Of a DNA stretch of 64,000 nucleotides, positions 55,938 to 64,000 are shown in pieces. Under the pieces are notes generated by a model. It did not search any database and had not been told where the DNA came from. It worked only from the letters and a program-made list of their open reading frames with translations. Position 1 is the stretch's first letter, and each line of letters starts with the position of its first letter. Both the position numbers and the translations under genes were made by a program. The stretch is from Silanimonas sp044377035 (lineage in GTDB: Bacteria; Pseudomonadota; Gammaproteobacteria; Xanthomonadales; Xanthomonadaceae): assembly GCF_044377035.1 (NCBI RefSeq), contig NZ_JBILJW010000009.1, forward strand, positions 72,783-136,782. The letters are read 5' to 3'.

Positions 55938-56999
55938 ATGAACCACGACGCCGAGCTCGACCTGCTCCACGCCCAGTCCGCCGACATCGCCGCCGCCCAG
56001 CGCCCGCTGCTGATCGCGCTCGCCCTTGCGGTGGTCGCCGTGGTGGGGCTCGCCACCAGTTCGCCCCTGCTCGGCATCGTCGGATGGTTCGGCGGCCTGC
56101 TGGTCGGCATCTACGCCATCAGCCGCGGCGCCGCGGCCATCGAACTGCCGGCGCTGGCGAAGTATCCGGCGATGATCGCGACCTTCGTGCCCGGCTTCTG
56201 CGCGCTGGCCACGGGGGGCGTGTGGTGGCTGTCGCGCAACGCCGCCTCGGCGAATGCGGAGGCGATCACGCGCGTCGAGCGCAGCGCACGACTGGCGGCA
56301 CAGCGGCCTGCTGCGGCCCCGGCCACGGCGGCCACGCCACAGCGGGTACCGGCGGCGGCGCCCGCGGTCACGGGCACCCCCGCGATGCCCTCACCGATGC
56401 CGGAGAAGGCCTTCCCCGCCGTCCGCGCGGTGCTCGGCACCGCCGTCGCCGAGGGCGCGGCCTTGTCGATGACGCCGGGCATTCCCCGTCCGGAGGGGAT
56501 GAGCGAAGCCGACTTCCAGACGATGCTGAAAGCCTCGGGGCCGGTGGCGCGCGCCACGCTCGGGCATTTCGTCGTCGTCTACCGGATGGACAACGGTGAC
56601 AACTGGCTCTACGTCGACGAGCAGGCGCGGGAGAAATCCGGCCTCACCCGCGACGGCCTGCACCGCAAGGCACTGCAGAACCTGATGGCCATCGTGAAGC
56701 GGCCGGGACAGCTGCGGCAAGTCGACCATCCGCCCTACCTGGGCTTCCTGCTCGATGGCGAACACGAGTCGTCGCTGGTGCTCGTCGACGAGATCTGGAA
56801 GGCCGTGCTTCGCAACGACTGCCCGAACGGCGCAGTGGTGGCGATCCCCGCGCGCGACCTCTGCATGTTCTGCGACGCCGATTCGCCGGAGGGCATCATC
56901 GCGCTGCGCGAGATGGGCGCGAAGTTCCGCGGCCAGCCCGGCTTCGTTTCCGACCAGCTGCTGCTCTACACCGCGCAGGGCTGGTCGGCGTTCCGCTGA
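55938..56999 (+). CDS. membrane protein with C-terminal DUF1444-like domain
   Basis: 353 residues. Two to three transmembrane segments (about 22-95), an Ala/Pro-rich linker (about 115-165), then a soluble domain (about 195-350) with 'FVVVYRMDNGDNWLYVDE' and 'GEHESSLVLVDEIWK'. The '...AVVAIPARDLCMF' portion resembles DUF1444 (YtpQ). I do not know the function. ATG 55938 has no good ribosome-binding site. Confidence 0.75.
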   Translation: MNHDAELDLLHAQSADIAAAQRPLLIALALAVVAVVGLATSSPLLGIVGWFGGLLVGIYAISRGAAAIELPALAKYPAMIATFVPGFCALATGGVWWLSRNAASANAEAITRVERSARLAAQRPAAAPATAATPQRVPAAAPAVTGTPAMPSPMPEKAFPAVRAVLGTAVAEGAALSMTPGIPRPEGMSEADFQTMLKASGPVARATLGHFVVVYRMDNGDNWLYVDEQAREKSGLTRDGLHRKALQNLMAIVKRPGQLRQVDHPPYLGFLLDGEHESSLVLVDEIWKAVLRNDCPNGAVVAIPARDLCMFCDADSPEGIIALREMGAKFRGQPGFVSDQLLLYTAQGWSAFR

Positions 57000-57030
57000 A
57001 CGCGTCGGCGCGCGGCGCCGACGCCCGGCC

Positions 57031-58377
57031 TCACGGCGCGCCGCCTGCCGCGCCTTTCCCGACGTCCGTACCGCCGAGGTAATCGAGCGCCAGGCCCGCC
57101 ATCACCCGCACGCCAAGGTCGAGGCCGCGGTCGTCGATCTGGAATTCCGGCGTGTGGTGGCCGGGCGCCTGCGCTTCCGGCAGGGCGGGATCGCGGCCGC
57201 CGAGGAAGACGAACAGCCCCGGCGCTTCCTGCGCGAAGAACGAGAAGTCCTCGGCGCCGGTGACGGCCGGGCGCAGCAGCACCTTCTCGGCTCCGGCGGC
57301 GCGCTGCAGGCTCGGCAGCATCCGCGCGGTGAGTTCGGGATCGTTGAAAGTGACCGGATAGGCCACGCCGTCGGGCACCGTCACTTCGGCTGTTGCACCC
57401 ATGGCCCCCGCGATCTGCGTTGCGACCGCGCGCACGCGCTCGCGCAGCAGCGTGCGGGTCTCGTCGTTCAGGGCGCGCAGCGTGCCCTCGAGTTCCACCT
57501 GCTCGGGGATGATGTTGGCGCGCACGCCACCGGTGATGCGGCCCACCGACACCACGGCGGCGCCCTCGGTGAGCTCGACGTTGCGGCTGACGATGGTCTG
57601 CAGGCCCATCACCACCTGCGTGGCGGTGACGATCGGATCGACGCTGCTCCACGGATAGGCACCGTGCGCCTGCTTGCCCTTGATGACGATGCGGAACGAC
57701 TCGGCGCTGGCCATCGTGCCGCCGGGGCGGTAAGCGACATGGCCGACCGGCAGGACGGAATTGACGTGCAGGCCGAACACCGCCTCGACCTTCGGGTTCT
57801 GCATCACGCCTTCCCTCACCATCAGCTCGGCACCGCCCTCCTCGCCGGCGGGCGGGCCTTCCTCGGCGGGCTGGAAGAAGAACTTGATGGTGCCGGGGAT
57901 CGAATCGCGGCGCGCCGCGAGCACTTCGGCCACGCCCATCAGGATGGCCACGTGCGCGTCGTGGCCACAGGCGTGCATCACGCCCACCTCCTGGCCGTTG
58001 TAGGTGCCGCGCACCTTCGACGCGTAGGGCAGGTCGACGCGCTCGGTCACGGGCAGCGCATCCATGTCGGCGCGCAGCGCGATCACTGGGCCCGGCTTGC
58101 CACCCACCAAGGTGCCGACGACGCCGGTGTGCGCGACGCCCGTCCGTACGTCGATGCCCAGGCCCTTGAGGTGCTCGGCCACCAGCGCGGACGTGCGGAA
58201 CTCGCGGTTGCCCAGCTCGGGATGCTGGTGGATGTCGCGACGCCACGCGACCACCTTCGGCTCGATGGCGGCGATGGCGGCGTCGAGCGAGGCATCGGCC
58301 TGCACCGGGCGCGCGGTAGCGATCGCGGCGGCGACGAGGGCCAGGGTCAGGGCGGCACGACAAGCAGGAACAGGCAT
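57031..58377 (-). CDS. secreted M20 family amidohydrolase/peptidase
   Basis: 448 residues with a signal peptide (1 to about 28). 'RRDIHQHPELGNREF' opens the M20D group; 'HACGHDAHVAI' carries Cys/His metal ligands, 'PAEEGPPAGEEGG' the catalytic Glu pair and 'PGHHTPEF' the last His. Related to IAA-amino acid hydrolases, N-acyl amino acid amidohydrolases and carboxypeptidases. Start ATG 58377 has GGAG 8 bases upstream; a GTG three codons upstream is possible. Confidence 0.94.
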   Translation of the reverse strand: MPVPACRAALTLALVAAAIATARPVQADASLDAAIAAIEPKVVAWRRDIHQHPELGNREFRTSALVAEHLKGLGIDVRTGVAHTGVVGTLVGGKPGPVIALRADMDALPVTERVDLPYASKVRGTYNGQEVGVMHACGHDAHVAILMGVAEVLAARRDSIPGTIKFFFQPAEEGPPAGEEGGAELMVREGVMQNPKVEAVFGLHVNSVLPVGHVAYRPGGTMASAESFRIVIKGKQAHGAYPWSSVDPIVTATQVVMGLQTIVSRNVELTEGAAVVSVGRITGGVRANIIPEQVELEGTLRALNDETRTLLRERVRAVATQIAGAMGATAEVTVPDGVAYPVTFNDPELTARMLPSLQRAAGAEKVLLRPAVTGAEDFSFFAQEAPGLFVFLGGRDPALPEAQAPGHHTPEFQIDDRGLDLGVRVMAGLALDYLGGTDVGKGAAGGAP

Positions 58378-58508
58378 CGCGGGCACTCCAAGTTCAACGA
58401 AGGAGGCGCCGGGGGAGCGAGGACGCTAGCACGACCGGCGGCCCGGGGCCTTCCCGATTGCCGGCACCGGAAGCGCGTGCGAGAGTCGGGGCTTGGCGCG
58501 GAGACCGC

Positions 58509-59471
58509 ATGCCCACACCTCGAACCGCACGGCTCCTCGTGGTACTGGCCTTCGTCGTGGTCGGGGCGTTGGGGGTGCAGCTGCGTTGGGGCATCCAAGC
58601 CCCCGAGACGCAGACGCTGCGCATCGGCATCGGCCCGTGGATCGGCTACGAACCCTTCGTCGCCGAGCGCGAGCTGGGCCAATGGCCGGAGCGCGTGGCC
58701 CTGGTCGAGCTGGAGTCGAACACCGAGACACTCGACGCCTTCATCGAAGGCCGCATCGACGTCGCCGGACTGACCCTCGACGAAACCCTGCGGCTCGCCC
58801 GGCGCGGCGTCGACCATCGGGTGATCGCCGTGCTCTCCGATTCGCGCGGCGGCGATGCCGTGCTCGGTCGTCCCGGCCTCGCTGGCCTCGGTGCCCTCGC
58901 CGGCCGCCCGGTGCTCGTCGAAGACACCGCCGTCGGCACGCTGATGCTCGCCGCCGCGCTCGATGAAGTCGGCCTCTCCCTCGCCGACGTGCAGGTCGAG
59001 CGGACCCAGGCCACGCGCATCGACCTCGCCTGGTCGAAGGGCTTCGCCGACGCCGTGGTGGCGTATTCGCCGGTGATCGAACAACTCCAAGCGCAGGGCG
59101 CGGTGGAGTTGTTCTCGACGCGCGACCATCCGGGCCTGGTGCTGGACGTGCTCGTGGTACGACCGGAGGCCCTCCAGCAGCCGGAGACGATCACCGCGAT
59201 GATCGAAGCCTGGGACCGCGGCCTCGCGCGTTTGGCCTTACGTCGTCCGCAGGATGCCGCGCTGCTGGCACCGGGCCTCGGGCTCTCGGCCGCGGAATAC
59301 ACCGCGGCGCTCGACAAGGTGGAGCTCATCCCCGCGGCCCGCAGCCGGGCGATGTTCGAAGGCCGACCCTCGCCCTTCGAGGCGAGCCTCATCCGCATCG
59401 AAGCGGCCTGGCCGCCGGGCGCCGGGGAGCGCGCGGCTCGACCGTTGCTCGCGCCGGAGGGCCGGCCATGA
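58509..59471 (+). CDS. periplasmic substrate-binding protein (SsuA/NrtA-like) without its transporter
   Basis: 320 residues. N-terminal hydrophobic segment with no lipobox; then 'LRIGIGPWIGYEPFVAERE' and 'ESNTETLDAFIEGRIDVAGL', typical of the SsuA/NrtA/NMT1-like periplasmic fold. Its stop overlaps the start of the EAL gene (ATGA). No ABC permease or ATPase is nearby, so it probably senses a ligand for the EAL protein. Confidence 0.88.
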   Translation: MPTPRTARLLVVLAFVVVGALGVQLRWGIQAPETQTLRIGIGPWIGYEPFVAERELGQWPERVALVELESNTETLDAFIEGRIDVAGLTLDETLRLARRGVDHRVIAVLSDSRGGDAVLGRPGLAGLGALAGRPVLVEDTAVGTLMLAAALDEVGLSLADVQVERTQATRIDLAWSKGFADAVVAYSPVIEQLQAQGAVELFSTRDHPGLVLDVLVVRPEALQQPETITAMIEAWDRGLARLALRRPQDAALLAPGLGLSAAEYTAALDKVELIPAARSRAMFEGRPSPFEASLIRIEAAWPPGAGERAARPLLAPEGRP

Positions 59472-62400
59472 TCCGCTGGCTGCTGCGCTGGCCGTCGCAG
59501 GTCAGCCTTGTGGCGGTGCTGGTGGTGACGGCGCTGCTGGCGAGCGTCGTCGTGCTCACGGCCCATCGTCAGGGCGCCCGGCAGGACGCGCGGCGCGATA
59601 CCGAGGCGCGGATGGAGCAGCTCGCCCACGGACAGGCCCGGCGTCTCATCGGCCTCGCGGAAACCCGCGATGCGCTGGGGCTGCAGCGCGCCATCGGTAG
59701 CCTGGCCCTCACACCGGACGTCATCGGCGCCTGGTGGGTGGACGCGGAAGGGCGGGTGCGCGGAAGCCTGTTGCGCCGCGAGCTCGGCCGGCCGCTCGGC
59801 GAGGTGCTGCGCGACAGCGGCTTGGCTCCCGATGCCGTCGACGCCATCGAGGCGATCGTCTTCCAAGCGGCCGACCACAGCCAAGTCCTTGGTGGCGAGC
59901 GCGTGGTCGCCGCCACGCCGCTGCGGCTGTCGCCGGCCCTCGGCGGCGAAGGCCACCTCATCCTGCTCGGAGATGCCGAGGGCGCATTCCGCCAGGGCAT
60001 GGCCATCGGCTACCAGCGCCTCGGCGTGCAATGGTTCGTCATTGGTCTCCTGGGCGTGATCCTGTGGAGCCTGCTGCAGCGCCTGTGGGTGCGCCGCAGT
60101 CGCGCGCTGCAGGCCTATGCCCAGGCGATCCAGCACGTGGAAGCCGAGCCACCCGTCCTGCTCGAAGGTGGCGACGAGCTCGCCGACATCACCCGCGCCG
60201 TCGCCGCGACCGGCCGTGTGCTGCATGCCGACGCCCGCATGCTGCGCGCACTCAACGAGTGCAGCCGACTCGTGCTGCGCTACCCCGACCTGCCGACCCT
60301 GCTGCCGGCGATACGGCGCGTGCTGGTGGAGCAGGCGGGCTTCGTCGCGGTGTCGCTGCTGCTGGTGGAACGCGGCAGCAATTCCCGCCGCATCCGCCGC
60401 GAAGGCGGCGACGACGTGCCCGGCCTGCCCGATCGCCTCGATCTCGATGCCCCAGGGGACGCCGCCCGTGAGCTGGCCGAAGCGCTCGACGATCGGGAGG
60501 CGCGCGGGGTGACGCTGGCCGGCCGGCGCGCCGTGGTGCTGCCCCTCGCGGGCCCCGACCGCCTGTTGGGCGCCTTGGTGCTGATGGGCGGCCGTGCCGA
60601 AGCCATGGGCGAGGAGACGCTGGACGTGCTCTCGTCCATCGCCGCGGACCTCAGCCTGACCCTCGCCCACCAGCGCACCGCGGTGCTGGCCAGCGAAGCC
60701 AACCAGCGCTTCGCGGCCGCACTCGCCGCCGCCGACCTGGGCACCTGGGAACGCGACCGCGGCGGCGGCGTGCTGCGCGCCAACGATCGCTGGTTCGCGA
60801 TCCTCGGGCGCACGCCGGAGCCGGCCATTCCGCTCGCGACCTGGCAGGACTGGCTGCAGCCCGACGACGCCCACGCCCTCTCCGAAGCAGAAGGCGCCGC
60901 GCTCGCCAGCAACGACACCTACGAGCTCGACCTCCGCGTGAAGCACGCGGACGGCCACTGGGTCTGGGTGCACGAGGTGGGCCGCGTTGTGGCCCGCGAT
61001 GCCGACGGCCTGCTGCTGCGCGTACGCGGCGTCACCCTCGACAGCACCGAACGGCGGCGCAGCGAGGCCTCGCGCCGGCTTGCCGGCGCCATCGTCGACA
61101 ACACCCGCGAGGGCATCCTCGTCTGCAACGCCGACGGCGTGATCCTCTCGGTGAACCGCGCTTTCGAGCGGCTCACCGGCTACCCCAGCGAGGAGATCGT
61201 CGGCCATCGCGCCTCCGTCCTGAGTTCCGGCCTGCACGACAGCGCCTTCTACGGCGCGATGTGGGCCTCGCTCGCCGAGCGCGGCCACTGGGAAGGCGAG
61301 ATCTGGAACCGGCGCCGCAATGGCGAGGTGTTCCCCGAGTGGCTGTCGATCTCGCGCATTCCCGGCGACCACCTCGACGGCGCCTGCTACGTCGGCCAGT
61401 TCGCGGACCTGACGGAACGCCAGGAGGTGCAACGCCGCCTCGACCTGCTCAGCCGCAGCGACCCGCTGACCGGCCTCGACAACCGCCGTTCCTTCCTGCA
61501 GGCGGTGGCGGGCGCCCTCGTTGAAAACCCCGCCGTCGCGGTGCTGGCGGTCAACCTCGACGGCTTCCGCCAGGTGAACCAGAGCCTCGGCATGGAAGCC
61601 GGCGACGCGGTGCTGCGCATCGTCGCCGACCGCCTGCGCGCGACCGTGCCCGCGGGGGCCTTGCTCGGCCGCGTGGAGGGCGACCTCTTCGCCATCGGCC
61701 TGCCCGGCGGTGACACATCGGCCGCGCACCAGCACGCCGAATCGCTGTACGCGGCGTTCCGAACCCCGATCACCGTCGCCGACGCCGCCCTCGTGCTCGG
61801 CCTCAGCATCGGCGTCGCCGCCGCCCCCGAGCACGGCGGCGAGGCGGAAACCCTGCTGGTGGCCGCAGGGGCCGCGGTGCACGAGGCGCATGAGAGCGGC
61901 CGCAACACCGTCGCCGTCTATGTGCCCGGCCGCAGCGCGGTCAGCCGCGAGCGCCTCGCGATGGAATCGCAGCTGCGCCTCGCCCTGCAGGCCGGCGAGC
62001 TCTATCTGGTGTTCCAGCCGCAGGTGGCGCTGCACGACGGCCACCTGATCGGCATCGAGGCGCTGGTGCGCTGGCGGCATCCCACGCGCGGCATCGTCGC
62101 GCCCGGCGCTTTCATCGGCATCGCCGAGGACACCGGGCTGATCGTGCCGCTCGGCGAGTTCGTGCTGCGCGAGGCCTGCCAGGCCGCCATGCGCCTGCGG
62201 CTGGCCGGGCTGCCGGCCGTGCCGGTGTCGGTGAACGTCTCCGCGCTGCAGTTCCGCCGCGACGGCTTCATGCCCACGGTGCAGGCGGCGCTGCAGGCCA
62301 GCGGCCTCACCCCGAGCCTGCTCGAGCTGGAGCTCACCGAATCGGTGCTGATGCGCGGTACCGACGACATGCTGGCGCGCATGCACATCGTCCGGGAGGC

Positions 62401-62731
62401 CGGCGTGCGCATCGCCATCGACGATTTCGGCACCGGCTTCTCCTCGCTGGCCTACCTGTCGCGGATGGGGCTCGACCGGCTGAAGATCGACCAGGCCTTC
62501 GTCCGCGACATGCGCCAGTCGGCGCGCGCCGAGGGCATCGTGAAGGCCATCATCGCGATGGCCAAGCACCTGCAGCTCGACGTCATCGCCGAAGGCGTCG
62601 AGGAGGCCGAAGACGCGGCGCACCTGCTCCTGCTGGGCTGCGACGACGCGCAGGGCTACTTCTACGGCCGGCCAATGGAGGAAGCCGCGCTGCTCGACTG
62701 GGCCCGCGGTAGCGGACGGATGCCGGAGTAG
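59468..62731 (+). CDS. PAS-PAS-(degenerate GGDEF)-EAL phosphodiesterase with periplasmic domain
   Basis: 1087 residues. Transmembrane helices near 10-33 and 185-205 bracket a periplasmic domain. GAF-like region (about 260-410), PAS (about 415-540), second PAS (about 545-655), then GGDEF-like (about 660-820) and EAL (about 825-1080). The GGDEF motif is EGDLF at 737-741, so cyclase activity is likely lost. EAL has E864, 'DDFGTGFSSL', 'LKIDQAF' and 'AEGVEE' and looks intact. Expected role: c-di-GMP hydrolysis controlled by the coupled binding protein. Confidence 0.92.
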   Translation: MIRWLLRWPSQVSLVAVLVVTALLASVVVLTAHRQGARQDARRDTEARMEQLAHGQARRLIGLAETRDALGLQRAIGSLALTPDVIGAWWVDAEGRVRGSLLRRELGRPLGEVLRDSGLAPDAVDAIEAIVFQAADHSQVLGGERVVAATPLRLSPALGGEGHLILLGDAEGAFRQGMAIGYQRLGVQWFVIGLLGVILWSLLQRLWVRRSRALQAYAQAIQHVEAEPPVLLEGGDELADITRAVAATGRVLHADARMLRALNECSRLVLRYPDLPTLLPAIRRVLVEQAGFVAVSLLLVERGSNSRRIRREGGDDVPGLPDRLDLDAPGDAARELAEALDDREARGVTLAGRRAVVLPLAGPDRLLGALVLMGGRAEAMGEETLDVLSSIAADLSLTLAHQRTAVLASEANQRFAAALAAADLGTWERDRGGGVLRANDRWFAILGRTPEPAIPLATWQDWLQPDDAHALSEAEGAALASNDTYELDLRVKHADGHWVWVHEVGRVVARDADGLLLRVRGVTLDSTERRRSEASRRLAGAIVDNTREGILVCNADGVILSVNRAFERLTGYPSEEIVGHRASVLSSGLHDSAFYGAMWASLAERGHWEGEIWNRRRNGEVFPEWLSISRIPGDHLDGACYVGQFADLTERQEVQRRLDLLSRSDPLTGLDNRRSFLQAVAGALVENPAVAVLAVNLDGFRQVNQSLGMEAGDAVLRIVADRLRATVPAGALLGRVEGDLFAIGLPGGDTSAAHQHAESLYAAFRTPITVADAALVLGLSIGVAAAPEHGGEAETLLVAAGAAVHEAHESGRNTVAVYVPGRSAVSRERLAMESQLRLALQAGELYLVFQPQVALHDGHLIGIEALVRWRHPTRGIVAPGAFIGIAEDTGLIVPLGEFVLREACQAAMRLRLAGLPAVPVSVNVSALQFRRDGFMPTVQAALQASGLTPSLLELELTESVLMRGTDDMLARMHIVREAGVRIAIDDFGTGFSSLAYLSRMGLDRLKIDQAFVRDMRQSARAEGIVKAIIAMAKHLQLDVIAEGVEEAEDAAHLLLLGCDDAQGYFYGRPMEEAALLDWARGSGRMPE

Positions 62732-62765
62732 ACTGGGCCTTTCCGCACCACCGGCACCGAAACCC

Positions 62766-64000
62766 ATGGACAGCCGCGAACCCGCCCAGGCCCCGGCCCA
62801 CACGCCCGCCTCGCTCGCCACCACCCTCGCGACCCTGCGCGCGGCATGGCTGAAGCGGCGCCCCGATTTCGCCCAGCGCCGTACCGACCTCGACCATCTC
62901 GCCGCGGCCATCAAGGCGAAGCGCGAGGCCATCGTCGAAGCCATCAATGCCGACTTCGGCCGCCGTGCGAGCGTCGAAACGCTGGCCGCCGACGTGATGG
63001 TGACGCTCGAGGAGATCAAGCACGTCCGCAAGCACCTGCGCTCGTGGATGAAGCCGAAGCGCGCCCCGATCAATGTGCTGTTCCTGCCGGCGCGCGGCGA
63101 GATCCGCTACCTGCCGCTGGGCGTGGTCGGCATCGTCGCGCCGTGGAACTACCCCTTCCAGCTGGCGATCATCCCGCTCGTCGACGCGATCGCCGCCGGC
63201 AACCACGTGATGATCAAGCCCAGCGAGTTCACGCCGCGTACCAGCGCGCTGATCCGCGAAATCTGCGCTGCGGTGTTCCCGCCGGAGCGCGTCACCGTGG
63301 TCGAGGGTGGCGCCGAGGTCGGTGCCGCCTTCACCGCCCTGCCCTTCGACCATCTGTTGTTCACCGGCAGCACCGCCGTGGGCCGCAAGGTGATGGCCGC
63401 CGCCGCCCCGAACCTGACGCCGGTGACGCTGGAACTCGGCGGCAAGTCGCCGGCGCTGATCGCCCCCGGTTTCGACCTCGCGCTGGCCGCCGAGCGCATC
63501 GCCACCGGCAAGCTGTTCAACGCCGGCCAGACCTGCGTCGCGCCGGATTACGTGCTGGTGCCGGAAGCGCAGCGCGAAGCCTTCATCGACCTGTTCTTCG
63601 CCGCGGTGGCCAAGCGCCTGCCGACGCTGGGCGACAACCCCGACCTCACCTGCGTGATCAACCCCCGGCAGTCGCAGCGCCTGCGCGAATGGCTGGACGA
63701 TGCGAAACAGCGCGGCGTGGCGATCCGCCAGCACACGCCGGACGACGGCAAGGCCGCGCCGGGCGAGATCATCCCGCCGACCGTGCTGATCGATCCGCCG
63801 GACGAGGCCCGCGTGATGCAGGAGGAGATCTTCGGCCCCCTGCTGCCGGTGAAGGGCTACCGCACGCACGACGAGGCACTCGCCTACATCCTCGGCCGCG
63901 ACCGGCCGCTGGCCTTCTACCCCTTCGACCGGGACAGCGCGCGCCTCGAGCGCACGCTCGACACCGTCGTCGCCGGCAGCGTCTGCGTGAACGACACGCT
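62766..64000 (+). CDS. coniferyl-aldehyde-type aldehyde dehydrogenase (3' truncated by window)
   Basis: 411 residues visible; the frame runs off the end. 'IVAPWNYPFQLAI' (Asn catalytic), 'LFTGSTAVGRKVM' (Rossmann), 'TLELGGKSPALI' (Glu) and 'FNAGQTCVAPDYVL' (Cys nucleophile). It oxidises aldehydes to acids with NAD(P); the opening 'RPDFAQRRTDLDHLAAAI' favours the coniferyl aldehyde dehydrogenase group. TAGACT 31 bases before the ATG may be a -10 box. Confidence 0.94.
   Translation, partial: MDSREPAQAPAHTPASLATTLATLRAAWLKRRPDFAQRRTDLDHLAAAIKAKREAIVEAINADFGRRASVETLAADVMVTLEEIKHVRKHLRSWMKPKRAPINVLFLPARGEIRYLPLGVVGIVAPWNYPFQLAIIPLVDAIAAGNHVMIKPSEFTPRTSALIREICAAVFPPERVTVVEGGAEVGAAFTALPFDHLLFTGSTAVGRKVMAAAAPNLTPVTLELGGKSPALIAPGFDLALAAERIATGKLFNAGQTCVAPDYVLVPEAQREAFIDLFFAAVAKRLPTLGDNPDLTCVINPRQSQRLREWLDDAKQRGVAIRQHTPDDGKAAPGEIIPPTVLIDPPDEARVMQEEIFGPLLPVKGYRTHDEALAYILGRDRPLAFYPFDRDSARLERTLDTVVAGSVCVNDT

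Noticed and set aside
58646..63073. Minus-strand open frame of over 1400 codons opposite the EAL gene
   Set aside because: Mirror frame of a GC-rich gene; no domain and no start signal. The plus-strand PAS/EAL protein is clear.

Overview
The window is a stretch of a GC-rich (roughly 70%) gammaproteobacterial chromosome. The gene set points to the Xanthomonadaceae/Lysobacteraceae (Lysobacter/Silanimonas-like): RdgC, PlsB, TtcA, an E. coli-type Rep helicase, MutM, a CHTGRK-type thymidine kinase, a rsmG and parAB neighbourhood, and an unusual abundance of cyclic-di-GMP enzymes. The family call is inference from gene content and style, not from a marker gene. Coding density is very high, many starts overlap the previous stop (ATGA or GTGA), and I saw no rRNA, tRNA, CRISPR array, transposase or prophage gene.

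Layout. 0-14.5 kb is housekeeping: the end of an alpha/beta hydrolase, lipoproteins, a YgjP-like metallopeptidase, RdgC, YjdF-like membrane protein, TtcA, PlsB, an e(P4)-type acid phosphatase, thymidine kinase, Rep and MutM. 14.5-27.7 kb is mostly a co-directional signalling and accessory run: a MASE2 diguanylate cyclase, a periplasmic-sensor diguanylate cyclase, a triple EF-hand protein, pirin, a GNAT enzyme, and then the most interesting locus (19.2-24.0 kb). This locus holds a methyltransferase of the borosin alpha-N-methyltransferase family, a periplasmic-sensor diguanylate cyclase, a 92-residue peptide that looks like a borosin precursor, and a second copy of the same cyclase type. An amidohydrolase and a convergent CHASE4-GGDEF-EAL protein follow.

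28-38.3 kb carries katG behind an OxyR-like site, a 500-bp hairpin-rich intergenic region, a gamma-carbonic anhydrase, aroE, hemB, a dual GAF-GGDEF-EAL protein, rsmG, a DUF1003 protein and an epimerase. 38.4-49.1 kb has parAB, an ABC-2-type exporter, an orphan ParA, rpmB-rpmG with a clear bidirectional terminator, another diguanylate cyclase, an MHS-type MFS transporter and acetyl-CoA synthetase. 49-64 kb has a membrane LytTR regulator divergent from an outer-membrane barrel, a MacAB-like tripartite exporter, VOC and SDR enzymes, a DUF1444-like membrane protein, an M20 amidohydrolase, a substrate-binding protein fused into an operon with a PAS-(degenerate GGDEF)-EAL protein, and the start of a coniferyl-aldehyde-type dehydrogenase.

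How it works together. Eight proteins with GGDEF and/or EAL domains lie in 64 kb, with different input modules (MASE2, TPR-like periplasmic, CHASE4, GAF, PAS, 6-TM), so the window is a local concentration of c-di-GMP signalling. The putative split borosin (enzyme gene and precursor gene separate) is interleaved with two of these cyclases, which suggests, but does not prove, that backbone N-methylated peptide production and second-messenger signalling are linked here.
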